Origin: Sycobia sp. Sy_11
Lineage: Eukaryota; Arthropoda; Insecta; Hymenoptera; Epichrysomallidae
Length of the DNA: 64,000 bases
Reading direction: 5' to 3'
Assembly (NCBI GenBank): GCA_018907035.1
Contig: JACCIC010000283.1
Coordinates: 62,001-126,000, forward strand
The translations under genes and the position numbers were made by a program. Under the pieces are notes generated by a model. The model worked only from the letters and a program-made list of their open reading frames with translations, had not been told where the DNA came from and ran no database searches. Numbering within the stretch: the stretch's first letter is position 1; each line of letters begins with the position of its first letter. Below are positions 19,241 to 31,000 of the stretch, one piece after another.

Positions 19241-19329
19241 ATAAGATTAAAAAAATAAAATTGTAAAATTGTCTCTGAAAATTACCAGATCAACTATTAT
19301 TTTACATTGATTTAATAAAATACTCTCGT

Positions 19330-19640
19330 ATTTTAAACATTTATGATTTTCGAGGCGTATTTATGCTTAATGCACTGCCATCTAATGGTCCGCATTATAA
19401 TGATTCAGGAATTGTGTGCTTTAATGATGCAAGCAGTCCTGGAACAAATTGGTTTGCATATCGTAAACGAGAAAACAGAATACTATATTTCGATAGTTTT
19501 GGTGATTTAAAACTGCTCTTAGGCCTTATATTCAACATTGATGATACTAAAATTATATATGATTATGAAAGATATTTAGGATTTTAATACTCATAATTGC
19601 GGTCATTTATGCCTGCAATTTCTAAGTAATAATCTTACAA
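19330..19640 (+). pseudogene. Adenain-like cysteine protease fragment
   Basis: The open run at 19363-19587 contains YFDSFGDL, the acidic-residue motif of adenovirus-type proteases, and the catalytic Cys motif NCGHLCLQF follows after a frameshift at about 19587. The expected catalytic His in the upstream G-x-H-W motif is Asn (GTNWFAY). The fold matures capsid proteins in adenoviruses and Polintons. Missing His and frameshift make it a pseudogene. Confidence 0.65.
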
Positions 19641-19693
19641 GTAGTTCTGTGTACTTACAGACATTTTGAAATATACGTAATTTTTAACTTAAC

Positions 19694-19960
19694 CATGATG
19701 AATGAATCATTTACTTTGACGTTCATTCTTGATGCTCAATATTTTTCTCCTTTAACTTCCTTAACTTTCATCCAATAAAAATTATGTACTTGGTTTAGTT
19801 AAACATTTAACATTTAACATTTAACTCGATTCCCAATATTGATTAAAATAAACATAAAATTTATGTCAACGAAGAAGTAATTAACCTACGGGCTGGCTGT
19901 TATGAAATGAAAGCTATTGAAGGTTATCTGAAGCCAGATGAACTTCTAAAGATATAATAT
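19694..19960 (+). pseudogene. Capsid-associated protein of the virus-like cluster, N-terminal part
   Basis: A start-like MMNESFTLTF is followed, with frameshifts, by segments near 19840-19960 (NEEVINL, CYEMKAIEGYL) that recur in a structural-protein family found beside Polinton-like proteases in insect genomes, as I recall. The assignment is from memory of that family and weaker than for the ATPase or protease. Confidence 0.4.
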
Positions 19961-20050
19961 TAAGTATTAAGCCTAATAATAGCACTCTTATTTTCATTTA
20001 ATAGCAATTTTATTTTATTTTTATTTTTAACATTTAATATAATTTATTGT

Positions 20051-20174
20051 AGTAATAAGTTTAATTTCAGATTCTACGGGGCTAAACATAAACAAGAACA
20101 GTCTGACTGTCATTATTTTAACTAATATATTATATTATAAAGACTGTAAGCCCGATAAAAATATTTTTTAATTT
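20051..20174 (+). repeat. PLE right-end fragment inside the virus-like cluster
   Basis: It matches the right arm of the complete PLE in order: a TTTCAGATT...CTACGGGG block, AAACAAGAACAGTCTGACTGTC, then a GACTGTAAGCCCGATAAAAATATT end. It is a diverged solo end in plus orientation and appears to split the capsid-like gene. Confidence 0.65.
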
Positions 20175-20229
20175 GAACCTAAACATTCACTCGTTAAACT
20201 GTTGGGCTTCCAATAGCAGATTTTGCCAG

Positions 20230-20480
20230 CAGGTGTTATACATAATTCCGATTTACCAATGACTATACTAAAGGTACATTCCTTGAGAATAGAGTGTAGT
20301 ATTACAACAGGTGGGTACCAGAATATAAGATTATTGAAGTACGTTCACATGTCATTGACCTTCTAGTAACCGTCAAGAGCATAGATCCTATAGAATTATG
20401 CATCGTCAATCAAAACGGAGATCTAGTGAATTTCCGAGGAAAGGTTATAACTACCAGGTTACACGATAAACAAGTAGCCT
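20230..20480 (+). pseudogene. Capsid-associated protein of the virus-like cluster, C-terminal part
   Basis: Fragments near 20300 (CSITTGGYQNIRL) and 20390-20470 (IELCIVNQNGDLVNFRG, then TTRLH) have the pattern of a jelly-roll-like C-terminus: a V-x-Q-x-G-x-L strand turn followed by an R-L-H ending. It would complete the gene begun at 19694, with the PLE end in between. Tentative. Confidence 0.35.
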
Positions 20481-22369
20481 AATTAACGAAGGGAGTTATT
20501 AACAACATTTCTGCGTATATGAGTAGCCCGTCATGTCAGCGTCGAATGCAAGTGACAGAAGGATAGCTGCACATCCACCTATTTTAATAGGAGATTTTAT
20601 CTTATCAACAGGCTTGATTCAATTGCTATGCACCTTGATCTCATGTTTTTCTTGATCGATCCAGAATCAAGGAACGCCTCGTAGCGCAATTAGCAGAGCT
20701 AGCATAATTAGCTTTCATGATGTTTAACGTGATTCTCTTGCAAAAAACAACAACTGAATTTTTGATCATGCATCAAGGACAAAGCTTTTCTCTATTGGCT
20801 CGCGAAGGAATTAGAACGAAATATTTGATTCCCTGTCAGCAAAGTTGACCACGCTCTTACTGGACAGACTATAAAGAGTCATAGTCAAGAGCCTACATGT
20901 CACTTATGATACGATTATTTTTATTTTGACGGATGATTAACTATAAGCGATTATTCGAAAGGCTAACTTTCAGATTACATTACTAGGACATCGTTGCAGA
21001 TAATCCTAGATGATTTTTCCACCATATAAAGTGCCTCTGCCAATCGGAAGAATAAGCCTATAACTACTCCTTCATCATTGTGATAGGCGTGAGGAAATTC
21101 AAGAGAAAGCTCACATAGTTCGACCTAGCCTCATTTCAATGACAGCTTCCACTCACAATCCGAGATAGTCTCAAAGGATTTTTTCAAAATGGCATTTATC
21201 CGGGTCATTATTGGAGCCATATGTATTCAATTTTTGCAAAATGGATAAGCTACAGAAGCCAAATCGTAGAGTAGATGATGGCATCTTCCAAGTACCGAAT
21301 TTGTCGATGTATACTGTCAACATATTTTTGGTTATCAGTCACTGGAAGGCCCCAGGAGCATCTTTGTAACCGAAGGACATCAGATTGAATTAAAAATAAG
21401 AGCCTGATAAAATTAAGCAAATGGTATATACATTTTGGACACACATTCCATGGGGATTTACTATTGGTCAGAGCGCACATTGATGCGAAAAGGCTGAAGG
21501 ATTGTCAATATCCTTAATTGTATCAATGATTCGAGAATTGCAGTCAGCAGAATGAATAATTCTGTTCTTTTCCTTCTCTATGATAATGGAGCAACTGTAA
21601 TGCGATGTAGAGGATTCACATGTAGTAATGGCGAACATTTTTTAAATCTGCTGATCTATTTCTTGCCTCTTGCGTTGAACATAGTTATAAGGGTAACCAA
21701 AACATCTATTACAATATCACCCTCATAGAGTATTGAATTATTTCTATCTATGGTAGTTTCCTGTCTAGATGTGCGAATATTATAGGCGTGATTCTGAATA
21801 AATTCGTATATGGGTCTTAAAATCCGTGTTACAATTAAGGCGCTTTCGTGTCTTTTTATGTAGTATCTGTAAAGTTAGAGCAAAATCGATATTCCCCCTA
21901 TAGTATCTGTAAAGTTAGAGCAAAATCGATATTCCCCCTGTTTCAACAAAAGTAATCCTAAGAGCAAAAGATTGACCATACTTCGCCTTACCAATGCCAT
22001 AAGAATAAACAGCTTGTGTTGAATTTCGAAATGGATAGATGCCGGTGGTCAGAATTTACCAAAGTCGCCCAATCGCCGATTTTCATGGGCGGAGGCTGCC
22101 TTGACTCTACGTCGGATCGGAAAGTAACCCTAAGAATGGTCGGATAGACTCTTAGTCCATAAAGACGAATCCCGTGGATGTTAAAACAACCCGCTAAAAT
22201 AGATTCCGTAAGGGCGAAATATATTCTAACTTCTAACTAATCACTAGTGTAATTTGGAGCTTAAAGATAACCCAAATCTGAAGTTTAAAGATAACCCGGC
22301 GGGAGAAGGCTCATCAGCTCAGGCTACAAGCCCGATCCGATCTGATATCCGCTAACTTTACAACCAAGA
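20481..22369. other. Unclassified repeat debris, no gene I can name
   Basis: No long ORF. A minus-strand 76-codon frame at 21250-21480 and pieces to about 21840 suggest an old retroelement, but nothing diagnostic remains. A 40-bp tandem duplication is at 21861-21940. Confidence 0.4.
21861..21940. repeat. 40-bp tandem duplication
   Basis: The unit beginning TAGTATCTGTAAAGTTAG occurs twice head to tail (21861-21900 and 21901-21940), differing only at the last base. Confidence 0.9.
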
Positions 22370-23960
22370 GGGTATTGCTCTCTATATAAGAAACTATCTT
22401 CCTTCGAAAATACTCTGCTTATCTAATGCCAATTGGAAATATAAACTGTTTGTCGTGAATATCGTTTTTGCGAATGCACTCTAAAAGTTAAGAATGCTAT
22501 ACTTGATAATGTAGTCTGTTGCCACCTTCCCTCCTTATGTTTGAATGAAAGAAAGTATTATTGAACAGCTATCTACCGTAATATACGACTACATTAGAAA
22601 AATTATACTAGGCGATTTCAAAATAAGTATTTTGTCAGCATCTGAAGATGCAATATTTCTTCAATGCGTTTACTAATAATAATACAAGTTTCAGTATAAT
22701 ACTAATTATACTGAAACTATACTACTAAAACTGATGGATAGTATTAATTTCGGCATTCATAGAAAACAGGTTACGGTATTACTTTTCTTTCACTACAGCA
22801 AAGCCTTTGATATTGTCTATCGCTCTATTGTGTAAAATGCTTGTGTAAAAATCACTCTCTTGTGTAAAATGCTTTCAATAGATTTTTTTAGTAATGCAAT
22901 CAACTGATTTCGCATATACCTCGATCATAAAAACAGATGACGAAAGGACCCAACAGAATACTTTCCTCGTTTTATTCTTTCAACGACAGTCAAAGTAAGG
23001 TTCAGTCTTGAAATCCTTGTTATTTTCAATTTACATGAATGATATAGACCAAAATTTTGAGTCGTCAACTAAGATTTTGCGTCATGCTGATGATGAACAA
23101 ATTTATATACACTGCCAGTATAATGATTTATAAAAAAACCCTTATTGAGCTGACACAGCAGGTCAATATTATGCAGAGTTGAGCTACTGATAGTCAGCGC
23201 AAACCCCAGCTATCCAAAACTATGGTTATACTCTTTGTTTCCTTGGCATTTATAAATCAATTGAATTGTACATTCTCCATGAAATTCATAACATTAGAGG
23301 ATACTAGAATTTATTTCCAGTTGACAGTCCAAAGGTTTGAACTGACTTGGTATAAATTCAATTCAATTTTATCATAGAATAAGCCAGTTATTTCTGTCCA
23401 AAAACAAGCTAACTCCTTCATATATTCGCTTTATACTATTCGGATAAATATTACATTTGTGCTAAGAAAACATCCAATTATTTTCCTTCTTTTCCCAATA
23501 ATCAGTATTCCTCTCATGCGGTTACAGCTCTTCGAATGAACTTATATGAAATTTTAAACTACAATGACAAACATCGGTATAAGACACATCTACGGATTAA
23601 AGAAATAAGAGAATATCTAACCATATAGAAATGAATTATAGTGATTATAAGTTGAAAAGTGGGAGTATTATTTTACTACCTGCCTTCTTTATAAAATACT
23701 TTTTTAAGGAATACTATCTTATTTGACCTTCTTCTTCTTCATGACAAGCGTTAACTCAAATCCTTTTAAGGAAAATATAAAACCACTCATTATTCCTCTT
23801 ACTTACGATGAAACATGCCGCAAATCTTTTCATATCGTTACAGGCTACCGTTGAAATTTCTTTCCTCTTTTTTTACATAATATAATTTATCTACGTCTAC
23901 AGTTTATTTTAATACTGACTTGTTTAGATTTTTATTAGGGGCTAACATCCGCATTTTATT
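22370..23960 (+). mobile_element. Jockey-like non-LTR retrotransposon relic
   Basis: The order fits a LINE ORF2. The apurinic-type endonuclease is seen at about 22370-22670 (EGIALYIRNYL and KIILGDFKI, the G-D-F-N motif with Asn changed to Lys). RT is at 22780-23330 (YSKAFDIVYRSIV, then NDIDQNF and HADDEQIYIH, the F-A-D-D catalytic box). A C-terminal region follows near 23490-23600 (NNQYSSHAVTALRMNLYEI). Every domain has frameshifts and stops. The 5' end is lost, and no poly-A tail is evident at the 3' end. Confidence 0.72.
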
Positions 23961-24337
23961 GACCGTCCCTTTGAAAAGATAGTCACCAACATTACGGAAC
24001 ATTTAATTTGATTTTTTTATTTATAAATTGTTTCATTTATAACTTATTCAAATTTTAATCTAAATGAGTATTATTTAATTTACCTATTATTATTTATCTT
24101 GTTATCAAAACTACTATAAATATATTAGCGGCTAGATTTGCGATCTTTTATATGTTATTTATCATAACTGTATTTATATAGCACAACTGGCTTGTTATTG
24201 CTTGGTTCGTTCAAGATAGTTCTAATATTCCATAGTATAATATAATAAAATCATTTATAATATAATATAATTTTGAATTCGAAACTGTATCACAGTTTTG
24301 TTGCACGATACAATGTGCAGTTAGTCAATATTATTGA

Positions 24338-24361
24338 TATATATATATATATATATATATT
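24338..24361. repeat. (AT)n microsatellite
   Basis: About twelve AT units just before the mariner relic. Confidence 0.9.
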
Positions 24362-24375
24362 CTATATATCGAACT

Positions 24376-25290
24376 ACCAGGTCGGTTAAAAAGTTCGTAG
24401 GCTGACAGATGGATGGCGTTACTATAATTAATTGCATATTATTTTTAGTCAGTTAACAACTTTGAAAATATACGTGGATAAATTTAACAGCTCTCGGACA
24501 ATTGGTTCATCACATGTAGAATTGTGAGTAAAGTAGCTTTTGTGATTGAAAATTTGGACATGTGAAAGCTGTGTCAAATCGGTACCGAGTATGCTAAAAA
24601 TTGATCAAAAGCAACAGCGTGCTGACACATGGAACAATGTTCAGAGATACTCAACAGTAATAAAGATGCATTTTTCCGTCGACATAGTGTAATGAATCTA
24701 ACATGGCTCAATCACTACACTCCATGTTCAGTCGATATTCGACTCGAATTCACTCGACATCGAATTCAATCGGCAATCTACCGAATGAGCTCAATGTGAT
24801 AAACTGAACGCAAAGCATCGAAAGACGCAACAGGCAGCTGGCAAAGTTATAACATCAGTATTTGGAATGGGTATGGTGTAATATTCATAGACTACCTTTA
24901 GAAAGGTATACTATCAATATCGATTATTACGTAGCGTAGTTGGATCGTTTGAAGAAAGAAATCGCGGAAAAACGTTGTTTCATTAAGACAATGTTTCATA
25001 TGACAGATTAATTTAATGAGGACAAAATTACATGAATTGAGCTATGAATTTCATTTCCATCCACTCTATTTAGACGAGATATCTAGATATGACCCCGAGA
25101 GAAATCTTCTTGTTTTCAAATTTTAAAAGAATGATCGCTCGAAAAATATTGAGCACTGATTGAGAAGTATTCGCCAACACTCAGGCTTATTTTGAGATCC
25201 AAGATAAATTCTGCTATAAAAATCATATCAGAAAATTGTATGATCGTTATATCGTCCTTAAAAAATTACAGTGAATAATAAAATCGGTTT
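24376..25290 (+). mobile_element. Irritans-like mariner relic
   Basis: The start resembles a mariner terminal repeat (GTCGGTTAAAAAGTTCGTAG). Transposase pieces follow: DQKQQRADTWNN near 24600 and WNGYGVIFIDYL near 24860. The C-terminal third is in one frame: MRTKLHELSYEFHFHPLY, the region of the third catalytic Asp (decayed), EIFLFSNFKRMIARK and EVFANTQAYFE. Many stops. No clear 3' inverted repeat. The family tends to use D,D34D catalysis at TA targets. Confidence 0.72.
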
Positions 25291-26826
25291 TTACCAAAAA
25301 ATAATGTTTTATTATCTTAGCTTGTAAAATTTTTAACACGTCTGTTATTTCTATTAGTTTTTTTAACAGTATGTTATTTCTATTAACGGTTTGAAACGTG
25401 GAACATATAACGTATAAATTGGTAAGGGCAATCAGGTTATCCTTTGCTAACATGGAATATGGTTTTTTTTATTGTTTTTATTATTTTTAATTTTTCATCT
25501 TTAGTTTAATTTAATTTTATCGTTAGTAGTAATTATACGTATATATATGGCAGTCTGGTTGTCATTATATCAAGGAGCGCGGTCGCACTCCCAAGGCAAG
25601 TATGGGTACTACAGCCTTCGGACCACCGTGCTATATATACACTGATATTGGATTGCGAGATTATGAAATAATTATTGCGTCAATATTAAACCATTATATT
25701 ACTTCTAATTACGTTTAAAAGAAAGCTAGCCCGTTATATTGCGATTTAAGAAACGTTTTATGTAAAAAATTTTTATTACAATAAACTTATAAAACAGTGA
25801 TTATTTTACTCGGTTTTCATTATCTTTTTCGTTATTTAATCTTTGCCATCCGGTGAATATGCACTAGATTTGCGCAATTTCCAGCATTAAATAACTAAAG
25901 TATATCTATTCTACTATTATCACGTGTTACAGTTTAGTTTGGAGATTAGGTTATAGAATTCTATATAATATAATCAAATACCAATGAAGATAGACTTTTC
26001 TATAATAATACTTCTTATAGACGTGTACGTCATTAAAAAGTGTAGTTTTCCTTAATCCCTAAGATGGCGATAAAGTTAAAATTATATGGATAAATATCAA
26101 TTATAAATTAGGTTTTACCAGCAGTCGGGCACGTTACTGAGTGTTATTATTTATTGGCATAGCGAAGGCAAGAATAAGTTTTCCTGTTAATCGGATGCAT
26201 AAATAATCAGTAACAAAATATGTATGTTAATTTAATTCTAATATAAAAAATTCTAGAAAAGAAACTGATAAATACAGGATTAATTAATTTACATCTTCTA
26301 AACTTATTTATTACAATTAAAGAAAATTATGAAATTTATTAAAAAATAATTACTACACTTAAAATATGTTGATTAAGATATATAACAAAGACAAATATCT
26401 ATAGGAATTCCATAGTATAATTTTAGCAAAATAACATCATTTTTATTTTCTATTAGATAAGTGGTCTTTGTAAATATAGATTAGATATATTAATTTTTGT
26501 TAAAAAAAAAATATATATTTATGTTAATGTTATGTTAATGTTATACTATGTTGTACAATATAATGTTAATGGTAAACAAAATTATACTTATGTTAATATT
26601 ATACGAACACCTAAGACCGTATTTACATATATTTTACACTAGCATCCTCCGTTTCGGCGTCGCACGAATAATAATTTAAACAATTTCATAAAAAGTTCCA
26701 TAATATCTAAGTAAAATGTATATTATCTGTAAAAATCTATATTACAATTAATAATTTACCATAATTTACCTATCCTCGCTTTCATATTAAAAGCTGCTCA
26801 AAGTGACGTCCGCTCTAAAAACGCGA

Positions 26827-26827
<1 letters not shown>
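25291..26827. other. AT-rich intergenic DNA, no gene seen
   Basis: One GC-richer patch at 25565-25640 stands out but I could not fold or name it as an RNA gene. The rest is low-complexity AT. Confidence 0.5.

Positions 26828-26867
<40 letters not shown>
26828..26867. repeat. (TA)n microsatellite, insertion target of the gypsy element
   Basis: About 40 bp of TA repeats directly abut the left LTR. The right LTR is followed by more AT repeats (36097-36108), so the element landed inside the microsatellite. Confidence 0.9.
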
Positions 26868-26870
<3 letters not shown>

Positions 26871-27820
26871 AACGGTGCGCGTGTCCGCCTCGAGCACGAG
26901 GACGGCGGGCACGGCCGTTGCAAATCTGTGCCCGGCTGGGCTTAGCCCCGAAGGATTTCGGCGAGGGAGAGGGGCGGTCCGCGAAGGGCGAAATATCGCG
27001 TTGTGGGACGGCGCGTGGAATAGGATGGCTAATAGAGTACACTTGATGGTAATGGAAAAGAAAAGGCAGATAATTAAAATTTAAATACGGTTTAATGCCG
27101 CGGTGCCAAACATACACATATAATGCAGCGCCTATATACGAGGCGTGCGGGACGCAGGCCGAGGGTCGCCGAGGCGACGGCGCGCGGGGCGTTCGGGAAG
27201 AGAGAGAGAGAGAGAGAGAGAAAAGGAGCTGCCACTTACAGAGGGCCGGAACCTGCAAGTCTCGCAGCGCGTTCTCGCAGCGCAATAGCGCCTTCCTTTG
27301 CCGGGGGCGGCGGTGACGTTGACCTCCGGGATGGGGCGGTTATTCCGCGTAGAAGGGGCGGACGACAGTTCGTCCGCTCGAGCTCGTATTCGGCGCGGGT
27401 ACACTACACACCCTTGCACCACTGTAGCACCACGAGCGCGTTACCGGGCACTCTCCCCGAGGACGAGGTACGAGGCGGAGGGGAACCTTGGAACACAAGG
27501 TAGGTTCCCACACACGATCCGTCGCGGCACGGCTTTAGCAACCCGAAAAAAAGGGACACGAACGACGTGTGTAGAGGGCCGGTACGCGTTGTTTTCTCTT
27601 CGCGGCTCTCTTTCTTTCTAATCCTTCGCGCGCGTGGCCGTCTCTCCCCATTCCCCGCTCTCTCTCTCACTTACCTCTCCGCCGGTGGTTGTGCGTCGGC
27701 CTGCAACATATAAACATTTCTACATATAAATATACAGATAAATATGTACATGTTACAGCTGGAGAGAGAGCAACGGGACGGGGAAGGCAGGCGCACGCAG
27801 TGCTTGCGTTCCTCGTCACA
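26868..27820 (-). repeat. 3' LTR of the young gypsy element
   Basis: 953 bp, read on the minus strand from TGTGACGAGG to CCGTTACA. Compared with the other LTR it has an extra 13-bp copy of a TCTCGCAGCGC-type segment near 27265 and one more AG unit in the (AG)n run near 27200. The GC-rich body contrasts with the flanks. Confidence 0.95.
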
Positions 27821-27832
27821 CGCCCCCCCTCC
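27821..27832 (-). other. Polypurine tract of the young gypsy element
   Basis: GGAGGGGGGGCG on the minus strand immediately upstream of the 3' LTR, as required for plus-strand priming. Confidence 0.85.
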
Positions 27833-28050
27833 AGACGCTGGTAGCCGAAGCGTGACAGCTCGACCCAACATCTCTCTCTCAGATCGACCATCGTGTCAGG
27901 ATGAGGAACGGGGTGGCTGCGGTCTACCGCTGAGGATCACTGGGATGAGGAAGGACGGGTAAAGAACTCTCTTCCCTAGACGCAGTTGTTTTTGGAGGTA
28001 ACAATCGCCGGTGTTCCTCCGTCAATAACGGCGCCAGTCAATAATCGAAG

Positions 28051-31000
28051 CTAGTCGGCCCGTTGATGGGCGCGGGCTTGGGCCCGAGTGCGGCGGGGAG
28101 ATTGGTCCCGCGGCGGGGTTGAGCGTCCGTTCTTCCTGGGGCGACCTACTTTTCGCCTCACCAGGTGCACGTCGTTATGGCAGGCGGCTCCGCTGTTCTC
28201 GGGCTCCGCAGGGGCTCGCGCTTGGGTTCTTCGACGGGTTACGATTCGCGTCCTACGCGGCCTCCCTAATCTACGCGGTGCGATATCGGTCTTAGATCGC
28301 TTGGCATTGCCCGCGGGGGTATCGCTTCGCACGCTTGTATCGGAATTACAATGAGGCGCGTCGTCGGGGCGCCGTACGCTCACCAGTGGTGTTACAATGC
28401 GGGTTCGCTCGCTCGCCTCGACATTACAATTTGACGCATCGCGGTCAAGCTCTTCGCCCGAAGGCTCTTCCGTGTCGGAACTGCTATCATCTTCGGGGTC
28501 GTGATCTCGATGGTAGGGCTTCAGGTCGGCGACGTGATGCTTACCAGCATCTCTTCCCGTAGAGTCGACCAGTCGATAAACATTCGTGCCGAGTTTCTCC
28601 GTGATGGTAAAGGGCCCGTCGAATTTTGGGGCCAGTTTGGCGCTGACGCCCTGTATGCCTGACGAGAGGATGCGATTACGCCGCCATACGCGATCGCCAA
28701 TCGCGTAATGCACGTCGCGACGTCTCGCATTATAATAGCGAGCTTGCTTTGCCTGCGCTTTCTGCGAGTTTTCCGCTGCCTTTAGATGGAGATCAGATAA
28801 TTTCTCCATGCGCTCTTTCCAATGTTGTAGAGCAGCCTCTTCTTGCGCAATCTGTGCGCGCTGCTCCTCCTGGCGACGATGTGTGCCAGGGGCTGAGGGG
28901 TGACAACCCTTGTTAAGGAAGGCCGGACTTACGCCAATGGAGTCTTGTACGGATGTATTGTACGCGAACATGAGCTCGGCGATGTGCGCATCCCAAGTAC
29001 TGTGAGACTCCTCAATGAAGGCGATTATCGCGGTCTTCAGAGTCCTATTGACCCTCTCTACCGGATTGGCTTGAGCGTGATGAGGAGGTATCGTGGAATG
29101 CTCCACCCCACGCTCCACAAGGAATTTCTCAATGATTTTATTACGAAATTCGGTGCCATTGTCCGATAGGAATACTTCGGGCGTACCAAAGCGTAAAAAT
29201 ACGCGATCTTTCAACTCGCGGCGAATCGTTTGCGCATTCGCCTTTCTGATGGGGATACATTCTACCCAGCGAGTGAATAGATCCATGAAGACGAGCAAAT
29301 ACTCGTATCCCCGGGTAGATCGCGGAAATGGACCCATCACATCTCCAGCTACTATTTCCCAAGGGCGGGTGACCGTTCGATGGCCCATCAGGCCAGCTGG
29401 TGCAGTCTGCTGTACCTTACATTGTTGGCACACGGTGCAGTCACGGACAAATTGTGTCACATCTTTGTGCATTGATGGCCAATAGTATGATCGTGCAATT
29501 CGGTCATATGTTTTATGGCGTCCGAAATGACCAGCTGTGGGCTCCTCATGACATTCATGCAGAACGGTACGACGATCTTCTTTAGGCACTACTAACTTCC
29601 ATGCATCCTGGTCGTCTACTAAATCTTCGACGGCCGGATCGGGACGGTAGTAGTATAGTCGCTGCCCAACGACTTTCCACCATGGGAGGTTGGTCGGATC
29701 GCTCACCACTTTCTTACGAAGGCGCAAATACCAGGGGTCTTGCACATCGGTGACGCCGAGGGAGGCGACTTCGCAGGTCGGCTCGTCTTCGTACAAACGA
29801 GAGAGGGCGTCTGGTACGCAATTCAAGGTACCTTTCCGATGGATCACTTCGTAGTCGTATCCCTGCAATTCCAAGGCCCAACGGGCGAGTCTGCCCGTGG
29901 GGTTGCGCAATGAGTGCAGCCAACGAAGGCTGCTGTGATCGGTTATCACCTGGAAGTGATAGCCCTCGACGTACGGGCGGAATTTACGCACAGCCCATAG
30001 CACGGCGAGGCACTCACGTTCGGTGACCGAATAGTTACGCTCAGCCGCAGTCATCGTGCGACTAGCGTAGGAGAGCACGCGCTCCACGCCATCAACGGCT
30101 TGCGTGAGCACGGCGCCTAGTCCTGAGTCGCTGGCGTCCGTTTGGATCACGAACGTTTCTCCAAACGACGGTCGAGAAAGGGCGGGTGCAGATGCGACGA
30201 GCGCCCGGATTTGTTCGAAGGCTTGCTGTTGCTCTTCTCCCCAATGGTACTTGATGTTCTTCTTGGTTAATCGGGTGAGAGGCTCAGCAAGCGTTGCGAA
30301 GTTCTCTAAGAACTTGCGGTACCAGGACGCAAGGCCTAAAAACCTACGGAGCTGCTTCAGGTTCTTTGGTGCGGCGTAAGTCAAGATTGGTGCAATCTTA
30401 TCCGGATCGGGTCGAAAACCGTCACGATCCACGAGGACGCCGAGGAACCGTACCTCCGCGAGTCCGAATTTACTCTTCTGCCGATTAATGGTCAAGCCGG
30501 CATCGGAAATCCGTCTCAGGATATGTTCGAGCCACCTGAGGTGCTCGTCAAAGCTCTCCGTAGCGATGATCACATCATCGAGGTAGGCGAAGGCCACCGG
30601 CTCCATTTCAGGGCCGATCAGCTTGTCGCTTAACTGCTGAAAGGTGGCAGGGCCACCGGCGACACCATATGGCATACGGGTCCATTCGAATAACCCCATG
30701 CCTGGAACCGTGAAGGCAGAGAGGTGTCGCGATTCCTCACGAAGAGGGACCTGATGGTAGGCGCTGCTGAGGTCCAGGGTGGAGATGTATCGCGCATTTC
30801 TCAGTTTCCGTAAGATTACGTCCATGTAAGGAAGCGGGTACGCGCTGACCTTGGACACGGAATTCAATTTGCGATAGTCCACACAGAATCGGTAGCTCCC
30901 ATCGCTCTTGCGAACCATCACGACGGGGCTAGACCATTCGCTGGTTGATCTGCGAATTACGCCCTGATCAAGCATCTTGCGAACTTGCGCATGCATTTCC

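Larger units (their letters stand above)
17880..20480. mobile_element. Endogenous virus-like (Polinton/adintovirus-type) gene cluster, degraded
   Basis: Four neighbouring fragments fit one DNA-virus-like source: a packaging ATPase on the minus strand (17890-18355), and on the plus strand a PLA2-domain structural protein (18420-19240), an adenain-like cysteine protease (19330-19640) and a capsid-like protein in two pieces (19694-19960 and 20230-20480). Genes diverge from about 18390. A PLE end sits inside the last gene. I see no polymerase B or integrase, which a full Polinton would have. All genes are broken by stops or frameshifts. Confidence 0.65.

Noticed and set aside
21250..21840. Possible errantivirus Env or integrase fragments on the minus strand
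   Set aside because: Only vague composition-level resemblance (a DNQKYVDSIHRQIRYLED stretch) and no diagnostic motif; left as unclassified debris.
25565..25640. GC-rich patch in AT-rich DNA that might be a small RNA gene
   Set aside because: I could not identify a tRNA, snRNA or 5S pattern, nor A/B boxes with proper spacing.
26815..27285. 156-codon and similar Arg/Ser-rich frames in the LTRs (also 35121-35561, 27123-27503, 35414-35779)
   Set aside because: These arise from GC-rich LTR sequence with (AG)n and (TA)n repeats and occur in both LTRs because the LTRs are identical; no independent support for coding.
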